A stretch of 64,000 nucleotides of DNA from Terriglobia bacterium. Its GTDB lineage: Bacteria; Acidobacteriota; Terriglobia; Terriglobales; Acidobacteriaceae. A program made the position numbers and the translations under genes. Positions 33,830-40,624 of this stretch are shown here, in pieces. Location: NCBI GenBank assembly GCA_020073185.1, contig JAIQFT010000025.1, positions 28,415 through 92,414 on the forward strand, in the 5' to 3' direction. Under the pieces are notes generated by a model, which had not been told where the DNA came from, searched no databases, and saw only the letters and a list, made by a program, of their open reading frames with translations. How positions within the stretch are numbered: the first letter of the stretch is position 1; each line of letters begins with the position of its first letter.

Positions 33830-34608
33830 CCTTCGCCCGCCTCCTTCTCTATCCGCTCATGCTCTCGCTTGTCCTGCCCGCTTCCGCTACCGACGCGCTG
33901 CCGCCGGACCTGCTTGCTCGCACCCGTGCCCAGGTCGAAAGTTTCCTCAAGCTGTTCTCGGAGGTGCGCTGCACGGAAGTAGTCACGCAGACCAAGCTGG
34001 CGAAGAACGGCAAAGTCGAGCACCAGGAAAAATCGACCTATGATTACCTGGTTCTGGCGCAAGAATCGGGATCGTATCTGAACCTGCAGGAATCGCGCCT
34101 GGAACAGCAGGCGCCGCAAAGGAAAGCCAATGTCCCGCTGCTGGTGACCAACGGCTTCGCTACCCTGCTGCTGGTGTTTCATCCTTCCTACCAGGACAGT
34201 TTCGAGTTTTCTCCCCCGGAAACCGAGGTCGTCAACGGGCAGACGCTGGCCCGCATTGCATTCCGCCACATCCGCAACAAGCCGACGACCATGGAACTGG
34301 TGCTGCGCGGCCGGGAATATCCCCTCGACATCACCGGGAGTGCCTGGATTGATCCCGCTTCCGGCAGCATCGTCCGCATCGAGGCGGAACTGGCGCAGGC
34401 GATGGATGACATCGGTTTGCGGGTGCTGCGCACCGATGTACAATACGATCCAGTCCACGTGCGGGGTGTGGATGATTCGTTGCGCCTGCCGTCGCTGGCG
34501 ACGGTCGAGGTGCAAACTGCGCGCCAGCACTGGCGCAACATTCACCGCTTCAGCGGCTACCAGCATTTCTCCGTGGATGTAGAGGAGACCGTGAAGGCCC
34601 AAAAGTGA
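33826..34608 (+). CDS. Periplasmic LolA-like protein
   Basis: 260 residues. Starts at an ATG overlapping the barrel stop by 4 nt (ATGA). The signal peptide is MTFARLLLYPLMLSLVLPAS. The mature part is a beta-rich, LolA/outer-membrane-lipoprotein-sorting-like fold (KVEHQEKSTYDYLVLAQESG, TPLDITG-type strand EYPLDITGSAWIDPASGSIV, VRGVDDSLRLPSLATVEVQT). Such proteins carry lipids or lipoproteins. In this operon it might help place the barrel or a cytochrome lipoprotein in the outer membrane. The fold assignment is from pattern only. Confidence 0.65.
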   Translation: MTFARLLLYPLMLSLVLPASATDALPPDLLARTRAQVESFLKLFSEVRCTEVVTQTKLAKNGKVEHQEKSTYDYLVLAQESGSYLNLQESRLEQQAPQRKANVPLLVTNGFATLLLVFHPSYQDSFEFSPPETEVVNGQTLARIAFRHIRNKPTTMELVLRGREYPLDITGSAWIDPASGSIVRIEAELAQAMDDIGLRVLRTDVQYDPVHVRGVDDSLRLPSLATVEVQTARQHWRNIHRFSGYQHFSVDVEETVKAQK

Positions 34609-35543
34609 GTTCGACAACGATTGCACAGCCCGCGGCGCAAACCTCAGCGTCGCTCAGCGGCCACCGGCTGCGCCTGCTCGCCGGCTACGCCGCTGCCGTG
34701 ACCCTGATCGTGACTCTGGCGATCTACGGCGCCGATTACTACACCCTGGACATCACGCAGCGCCCGTTCTCGCCCAAGTACGCGCTACTGAAGCCCAGCG
34801 GCGTCATCGGCATTAAGCTAGGCTTGCTGGGCTTGAGCCTGTTCTTGATCATCTTCCTCTATCCGCTGCGCAAGCGGTGGAAATGGTTGTCGCAGCAGGG
34901 AATCACCAAGCACTGGATGGATTTTCACGTCCTGTGCGGTCTGTCAGCTCCGTTCGTGATCGCCTTCCATGCCTCGTTCAAGTTTCGTGGCTTCGCCGGC
35001 ACGGCGTTTTGGATCATGAGCGCGGTCGCGCTCAGCGGAGTCATCGGCCGCTACTTGTACAGCCAGATACCGCGCCGCGTGACGGCGGCGGAGCTATCGT
35101 TTAAGGAAGCGCGCGATCTGCAGGAGAAGTACACGGCTCAGCTTTCCTCGCAGCGCCTGATCCGTCCATCTTATTTGCGGGCGCTGTTTAGCGTCCCCAC
35201 CGAAGAGCAGGTGGCGCGGATGCCCATCGTGGTGATGTTGGCATACATGGTAGGCCTGGATTTGCTGCGGCCGTGGCGCATCGCTCGCCTGCGGCGCCGT
35301 ACCTTGACCAGGTGGCAATCGGTCAGCAGCCTGGGCGGCCTGTTGCGCACCACGAACCTGGAACTCGAGCAAGCCGTGGACATTGCCCGTGCCCAAGCTG
35401 CCCTGTCCAAGCGCCTGACCTTTTTCTCGCGCGTGCAAAAGGCGTTCCATCTCTGGCACGTCGTGCACAGGCCGTTCAGCTACACATTTGCCGTACTCGC
35501 CATCATTCACATCGCGGTCGTGTGGCTGTTGGGGTATATCTGA
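34605..35543 (+). CDS. Polytopic membrane protein, possible b-type cytochrome
   Basis: 312 residues from GTG 34605, overlapping the previous stop by 4 nt, with AAGG upstream. Six hydrophobic segments are visible. Paired histidines lie in or next to them: HWMDFHVLCGLSAPFVIAFH and, near the end, LWHVVHRPFSYTF with IIHIAVVW. This arrangement fits two b-haems as in ferric-reductase-like or b561-like proteins. Between segments 4 and 5 a ~55-residue cytosolic part is charged. It would link the ferredoxin/flavin protein encoded next to periplasmic haems. Haem binding is inferred. Confidence 0.7.
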   Translation: MSSTTIAQPAAQTSASLSGHRLRLLAGYAAAVTLIVTLAIYGADYYTLDITQRPFSPKYALLKPSGVIGIKLGLLGLSLFLIIFLYPLRKRWKWLSQQGITKHWMDFHVLCGLSAPFVIAFHASFKFRGFAGTAFWIMSAVALSGVIGRYLYSQIPRRVTAAELSFKEARDLQEKYTAQLSSQRLIRPSYLRALFSVPTEEQVARMPIVVMLAYMVGLDLLRPWRIARLRRRTLTRWQSVSSLGGLLRTTNLELEQAVDIARAQAALSKRLTFFSRVQKAFHLWHVVHRPFSYTFAVLAIIHIAVVWLLGYI

Positions 35544-35553
35544 GGGGCCGGGC

Positions 35554-36975
35554 TTGGATTCTCTGATTTCCTATGTGGTTGCGGCTGTGCTCGTCCTTTT
35601 TTTTGTGCACCTTTATCTCAGGGGCATCAGGAAAAAGGAGGAGGCGTGGCGCGCCTCGGCGGAAAAAGGAAAGTTATTTTCCGAGGGGCCCAAGGCCCAG
35701 CATCCGCACATCGACGTCACCTATTGCATTGGCTGTCAGAGTTGCACCGCGGTCTGTCCCGAGGGTGACGTGTTGGGGATGGTAGGGGGCAAGGCCGCCA
35801 TCATCAACGGATACAAGTGCATCGGCCACAGCCTGTGCGCGGAAGCCTGTCCCGTGGGCGCCATCACCATGGTCATGGCCACCCCGAGCATGGGCGCCGA
35901 GATGCCCAGCTTGACTCCGGAATATGAAACCAACATCACCAATCTTTTCATTATCGGGGAACTAGGCGGGCTGGCGTTAATCAAGAACGCCGTGAACCAG
36001 GGCCGCGCTTGCATCGATGCCATTGCCGACCGGCTGGCCGCAGGCTGGTTCACCGCCGGCTTGGGGCAGCCCGAGATCCCCGATATTCTGATCGTCGGAG
36101 CTGGTCCGGCCGGGATCGGCGCCTCGCTCCGGGCCATCGAGAAGAAGTTGAAGTACCTCACCATCGAACAGGACGAGGTCGGCGGCACCGTGTCCAAGTA
36201 CCCTCGCCAAAAACTGGTGATGACCACGCCAGTGGAATTTCCCATGTACGGGAAGTTCAGAAAGATGGAACTGTCCAAGGAAGACCTGCTCGCCTTCTGG
36301 CAGAAGGTAATGAAGCGCTCCGATTTCCAGGTCCGCAGCGGCGAGAAAGTGGATGACATCAAGAAGGACCCTGACGGCCTGTTCACGGTCACCACCTCAA
36401 AAGGCCAGTATCGTGCGCGAGCCGTGATACTGGCGCTGGGACGCACCGGCACTCCCCGCAAACTCGGGGTTCCCGGGGAGAACTTGCCCAAAGTCATGTA
36501 CCGGCTGATTGAGGCCGATCACTACGTGAACAAGAGAATTCTGGTGGTCGGGGGCGGCGACAGCGCGGTGGAGGCGGCCATGGGACTGGCGCATCAAGTC
36601 GGAAATCAGGTCACGCTATCCTATCGCCAGGAGCGCTTCAGCCGCATCAAGGCGCGCAACGAACAGCGCGTGGAAGAGTGCATCCGCTCCAACAAGCTCA
36701 AGGTGCTATTCAATTCCAGCCCCGTCGAGATCCGGGAGGACGCGGTGGTGATGGACGTCAAAGGCGAGCGCCAGGAACTCCCCAATGATTTTGTCTGGGT
36801 TTTTGCCGGCGGCACTCCACCCAATGATTTCCTGAAGAAAATCGGCGTGCAGCTCGGGACGCGAGACCTGACCTCGGAGGCGCGCGACGAAGCGCAACAG
36901 GTCGAGAAAGCCCGAAAAGAAATCCCGGCGGGCAGAAAAGACGATCCTACGGTCCCCTTGTTCGCGCAAGGCTAG
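35554..36975 (+). CDS. Membrane-anchored ferredoxin-domain FAD/NAD(P) oxidoreductase
   Basis: 473 residues from TTG 35554, with GAGGGG 6 nt upstream. Residues ~1-21 form a membrane anchor (LDSLISYVVAAVLVLFFVHL). Next are two iron-sulfur motifs: CIGCQSCTAVCPEG, complete, and CIGHSLCAEACPVG, in which His replaces the second Cys. A thioredoxin-reductase-like flavoprotein follows: FAD site ILIVGAGPAGIGASL, NAD(P) site ILVVGGGDSAVEAAMGLA, and WVFAGGTPPNDFL. No redox CxxC of thioredoxin reductase is seen. It likely passes electrons between ferredoxin or NAD(P)H and the b-type membrane protein. Last gene of the locus. Confidence 0.85.
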   Translation: MDSLISYVVAAVLVLFFVHLYLRGIRKKEEAWRASAEKGKLFSEGPKAQHPHIDVTYCIGCQSCTAVCPEGDVLGMVGGKAAIINGYKCIGHSLCAEACPVGAITMVMATPSMGAEMPSLTPEYETNITNLFIIGELGGLALIKNAVNQGRACIDAIADRLAAGWFTAGLGQPEIPDILIVGAGPAGIGASLRAIEKKLKYLTIEQDEVGGTVSKYPRQKLVMTTPVEFPMYGKFRKMELSKEDLLAFWQKVMKRSDFQVRSGEKVDDIKKDPDGLFTVTTSKGQYRARAVILALGRTGTPRKLGVPGENLPKVMYRLIEADHYVNKRILVVGGGDSAVEAAMGLAHQVGNQVTLSYRQERFSRIKARNEQRVEECIRSNKLKVLFNSSPVEIREDAVVMDVKGERQELPNDFVWVFAGGTPPNDFLKKIGVQLGTRDLTSEARDEAQQVEKARKEIPAGRKDDPTVPLFAQG

Positions 36976-37008
36976 CGCGGCAACCGAGTAGTGCGGCGGG
37001 CGCTGAAT

Positions 37009-39231
37009 TCACGCTTGAGCGACCTGCGAACCTCGGAGGAACTGGTATTTCAGGATGCGCGCGGCAACGCGCGGCGGGATAGCGGCGGCAGCATCGATGG
37101 TCCGCACAACCTCTCCTTGGCACGCCACTTCGACACAGGAATGTCCGGTCACCTCGGCCGGGAGAATAAGCTGGAGCTCAATCTGAGCGTTCCTGGACAC
37201 CGGCCGGTCGGTGCGAAACAGTACGCCAGATCGGCTGATGTTCTCGGCCGTGCCGGAGACCCATTCGGTTTCGCCCAGCATGCGGAACCGGAGCGGCTGT
37301 TGCATGGTGAAGCGCGGCGCTCGCGGGCTCTGCGCACGAACTCCCGCCGGTTGGACCGCCGTCTGCGTGTCGAGCACTTCGCGTACTTTGCGTGCCAGCG
37401 TTGCCGAGGTGAATGGCTTCTCCAGCAGGTTGGTCTGCGGATCCAGCGTACCATTGCGACCGATGGCATTCTCGATGTAGCCGGACATGTACAGCACCCG
37501 GATCCCGGGGCGATCGCTGGTAAGTTGCTCGGCCAACTCGCGACCGTTCATGCCTGGCATGATAACGTCGGTCAATAGCAGGTGAATGGGGCTGGGATGC
37601 AGGTGGCTGGCACGAATCGCAGCCTCGCCATTTCCCGCCTCCAGAACAGTGTACCCGCGCGCCTCCAGGAAAGCGCGAGCCAGGCTGCGCAGCTCGGGTT
37701 CATCCTCGACGATGAGGACCGTCTCCCGACCTTGCGGTGGCCGATGCTCGACTGCCTCTGGTGGTGCAGAATGGCCGGTCTCGGCGAAGTGCGGCAGGTA
37801 AATGTGGAACGTGGTCCCCTTGCCTACTTCACTTTCTGCCCATATGTGTCCACCACTCTGTTTGACGATGCCGTACACGGTCGACAACCCGAGGCCGGTG
37901 CCCTTCTGACCCTTAGTCGTGAAAAAGGGCTCGAACAGGTGGGATTGAGTTACAGCATCCATCCCGCAGCCGGTGTCAGAGATGGTGAGCAACACGCACT
38001 CGCCGGGCAGCACATTGGGGTGTTGGCGGCTATATTGCTCATCCAGGGAAACATTGGCCGTCTCGATGATTAGCTTGCCCCCATTGGGCATGGCATCGCG
38101 AGCGTTGACCGCCAGATTCATGATCACCTGCTGGATCTGGCCCGGATCGACGCGCACGTGTCCGGAGAGCGCGCCGGGAACAAAGATGAGCTTGATATCT
38201 TCGCCGATCAGTCGTGGCAACATCTTCAGGTGCTCCGCCACCACCGAGTTCAGATCCAGGACACGCGGCGTCTGCACCTGCTTGCGACTGAATGCGAGCA
38301 ACTGACGAGTCAGCGCAGCCGCGCGATCCGTGGCTTTGAGTATTTCATCGGCGGGACGGCGCAATTCGGAGTCCGTACCCAATTGCCCCAGCAGGAGTTC
38401 ACAGTAGCCGGAAATGACCATCAGCAGGTTATTAAAGTCGTGAGCGACTCCGCCGGCCAGCCGGCCTACGGCCTCCATTTTCTGCGCTTGCCGAAACTGC
38501 TGCTCTAAAGCATGTCGCTCGGTAACATCTTCCGCGACGAGGTCAAAAAACGTTTTTTGGCGGTCGTCCCGGATCGGTCGCCCGGAGAGGCGCACGACGA
38601 TGGGAGTATTGTCCCAGCGTTTCCATTCCGCCCGCACAGCGTCGAATTGTTTCAGCAACCCCTGATCATCCAGAACACTGCCGAACTGCTCGGGATCACA
38701 ATAGAAATCAGAGAGGCGCCGCTGCGACAGCGCGGTGGGCACGGGACATCGCAGCATGGCTGCCATGGCAGGATTGGCGTCCAAGAGCACGCCATCCGGG
38801 GTACAGCGGCAGATGCCATAGGGGGCGTTGGTCACCAGGGAGCGGAACTTCTCTTCCGATCGGTGCATTGCCCGCACGGCGGAATGCAAGCGCGCAAAGG
38901 ACCAGCAGATGAGCGCGGCCAAAATCGCGAACATCAGCGGGTGCACAACTTCCACCACGCGATACATGGCTCCCGGTGAGCGGGAAAGACGTATGTAACC
39001 GCCGCTCAGCAAGCAGGTTGCAGCCGTCAGCAGACCAGCCCTCCAGCCCGCAAGGCTGGCGCTGGCGATGACGGCAATGATGGAAACGCTGGTCCAGAGT
39101 TCGACGTGGTCGGGCGCGGCGAATGACACGCCCGCCGCGGTAGCGGCAACTAGCAGGGCGATAGTCCAGCGCAGCAGCCCGCTACCAGCCAGCCGTAGAA
39201 CTAGCTTTTGGCGTGAAAGGTCTGGGATCAA
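37009..39231 (-). CDS. Hybrid sensor histidine kinase with receiver and PilZ domains
   Basis: 740 residues from TTG 39231. Domains in order: membrane segments ~20-110 (MASE-like), PAS ~122-245 with FRSLVTNAPYGICRC, HisKA with VAHDFNNLL (His264), HATPase with NLAVNARDAM and GTGLGLSTVYGI, receiver ~495-610 with phospho-acceptor Asp555 (LLLTDVIMPG), and a PilZ-like domain ~635-735 (NISRSGVLFRTDRPV). The PilZ RxxxR loop is not exact, so c-di-GMP binding is uncertain. It converges on the cytochrome locus with 33 nt between stops and could sense a signal linked to surface or electron-acceptor state. A 58-bp tandem repeat spans its start. Confidence 0.88.
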   Translation of the reverse strand: MIPDLSRQKLVLRLAGSGLLRWTIALLVAATAAGVSFAAPDHVELWTSVSIIAVIASASLAGWRAGLLTAATCLLSGGYIRLSRSPGAMYRVVEVVHPLMFAILAALICWSFARLHSAVRAMHRSEEKFRSLVTNAPYGICRCTPDGVLLDANPAMAAMLRCPVPTALSQRRLSDFYCDPEQFGSVLDDQGLLKQFDAVRAEWKRWDNTPIVVRLSGRPIRDDRQKTFFDLVAEDVTERHALEQQFRQAQKMEAVGRLAGGVAHDFNNLLMVISGYCELLLGQLGTDSELRRPADEILKATDRAAALTRQLLAFSRKQVQTPRVLDLNSVVAEHLKMLPRLIGEDIKLIFVPGALSGHVRVDPGQIQQVIMNLAVNARDAMPNGGKLIIETANVSLDEQYSRQHPNVLPGECVLLTISDTGCGMDAVTQSHLFEPFFTTKGQKGTGLGLSTVYGIVKQSGGHIWAESEVGKGTTFHIYLPHFAETGHSAPPEAVEHRPPQGRETVLIVEDEPELRSLARAFLEARGYTVLEAGNGEAAIRASHLHPSPIHLLLTDVIMPGMNGRELAEQLTSDRPGIRVLYMSGYIENAIGRNGTLDPQTNLLEKPFTSATLARKVREVLDTQTAVQPAGVRAQSPRAPRFTMQQPLRFRMLGETEWVSGTAENISRSGVLFRTDRPVSRNAQIELQLILPAEVTGHSCVEVACQGEVVRTIDAAAAIPPRVAARILKYQFLRGSQVAQA

Positions 39232-39320
39232 ACTCCACCTAAACTTGACGGTACGGCGCTTCCGTATGGTGTGAAGGGTTGGGAATCAAACCCCACCTGG
39301 AAGCGACGGTATGGCGCTTC
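39212..39320. repeat. 58-bp imperfect tandem repeat over the kinase start
   Basis: Two copies at 39212-39262 and 39270-39320 share most positions, including TCAAAC(T/C)CCACCT and GACGGTA(C/T)GGCGCTTC. On the minus strand each copy contains AGGTGG followed by an in-frame-looking TTG. The second copy is used as the kinase start; the first opens a short frame (IPNPSHHTEAPYRQV then stop) that ends inside the second. Confidence 0.7.
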
Positions 39321-39625
39321 GGGGTGGGGGCGCAAATTACCAATGTGCACCGCGGGCAGGGCATCGGGACATGGCCTTTAGGTAGGTAAAAGCTACGGGA
39401 GGTTCCGCACATTGAATGTGCAGGTGAGACAAATGGCGGACGCAGGGCGGGCTGGCGTCCATTGCCGCAGTGAATTCACCGCGACCACATAAGAAGGAAC
39501 CCGGTTGGTGGGTGAGTCTTTCTTGCGGGCCTATGACTTGAACTTAATTCGGGTCTTCACCTACCCAAGAACGCAAGGGGCGTACGGAACGGGAGTTCAA
39601 CCCGTCCCGTTTCCCATCCATCTCA
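39321..39625. other. Intergenic region, nothing recognised
   Basis: 305 nt upstream of the kinase gene and downstream of the Q-rich gene. No gene, hairpin with a T-run, or known RNA was recognised. The kinase promoter presumably lies here. Confidence 0.5.
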
Positions 39626-40363
39626 CTAAAACGTGATGGTGACTGCGATTCCGGGGCCGGGGCGCATGCGGTCGTACAGGTAGTACCCATCGTCGGTGTA
39701 ATCCAGGTATACGTCGTCGGTTTCATACCAGTTTGCCGGCCACGTTTCCGGCCACGGATCAACGAATGTGACCCAATAACCGTCGTACCGGAAGCGAGGG
39801 TACCCGCCCACGAAGAGCATCGGAAGGCTGTAAATGCGGAAGTAGTGTTCTCTCCCCCAGTAGGTCCGGAAGCGGTCGTCAGGTATGCGGTAGCCGTGAT
39901 AGCCGCCGCGCTGCGCCCAGGTGTGGTGGTCGTTATTCCACGACTTGGCGCGTGACTCGCCGAAACCACTGCGCACCTGCTTTTGTTGTTGTGGGATACC
40001 GCTGTGGTGAACGCCACCATGGGTACGGCCGTTGGGCTTGACGCCGCCGTAGTAGGCGCCGCCGTAGACCGGTTGCGGCTTTCCCTGACGCGGCGCATTC
40101 GGCTGTTGCTGATGCTGTTGCTGCGCCGGTTGCTGACGCTGTTGCTGCGCCGGTTGCTGATGCTGTTGCTGCGCCGGTTGCTGATGCTGTTGCTGCGCCG
40201 GTTGCTGACGCTGTTGCTGCGCTGGTTTTCCCTGTTGATGCTGCTGCCGCGGTTGCGATTTGTCCTGCTCCTTACCCTTTTGCTCCTGCTGTGCGTAAGC
40301 AAGGGCATGGGTTCCGAGAAGCAAGAACAGTATGGCTGTGCTGATAACGCCAACTCGTTTCAT
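39626..40363 (-). CDS. Exported Gln-rich repeat protein
   Basis: 245 residues. The signal peptide is MKRVGVISTAILFLLLGTHA. Residues ~27-88 are Gln-rich with four tandem octapeptides PAQQQ(H/R)QQ. The C-terminal ~100 residues are aromatic (RFRTYWGREHYFRIYSLPML, FVDPWPETWPANWYETDDVY) and of a type often found in acidobacterial secreted proteins. The Q-rich part is probably disordered and may aggregate or bind the cell surface. The function is unknown. Divergent from nifJ. Confidence 0.8.
   Translation of the reverse strand: MKRVGVISTAILFLLLGTHALAYAQQEQKGKEQDKSQPRQQHQQGKPAQQQRQQPAQQQHQQPAQQQHQQPAQQQRQQPAQQQHQQQPNAPRQGKPQPVYGGAYYGGVKPNGRTHGGVHHSGIPQQQKQVRSGFGESRAKSWNNDHHTWAQRGGYHGYRIPDDRFRTYWGREHYFRIYSLPMLFVGGYPRFRYDGYWVTFVDPWPETWPANWYETDDVYLDYTDDGYYLYDRMRPGPGIAVTITF
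40100..40223. repeat. 24-bp coding repeats (Gln-rich octapeptides)
   Basis: CGCCGG recurs at 40124, 40148, 40172 and 40196, a 24-bp step, with units differing only at CTGATG/CTGACG. The near-identity of copies suggests active slippage or recent expansion. Confidence 0.75.
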
Positions 40364-40624
40364 TTGTCTGTGCTCCTCACGAGCGCCCGGCTTCTGTTGA
40401 CGCTCGGTCCTTCTTCACTATGCTAGTCAGGTGTGACTGTGAGGTCTATCCAAATTGGATACTCTTCACCCGAGGTCCGCCTGCAGCCAAGTGCGGCGGG
40501 ATTTTTTTGCGCGATTCTCCGCGGGCAATAGAGAATTTGCGTCATAATGGCCGGTTTATCCACCCTTGAAAATTGAATCGTGCAGTTCGTAGACGCTTGA
40601 GTACAGACAAAGGGAGCCGCAATC
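40364..40624. promoter_or_regulatory. Divergent promoter region of nifJ and the Q-rich gene
   Basis: 261 nt between divergent genes. ATCCAAATTGGAT (40448-40460) is a perfect odd palindrome and a candidate operator. GGGAGCC lies about 6 nt before the nifJ ATG. No redox-regulator box (Rex, FNR) was recognised with confidence. Confidence 0.4.

Noticed and set aside
37009..37500. Separate PilZ gene at the kinase C-terminus
   Set aside because: The frame is continuous with the receiver domain and no internal start with a ribosome site was found.
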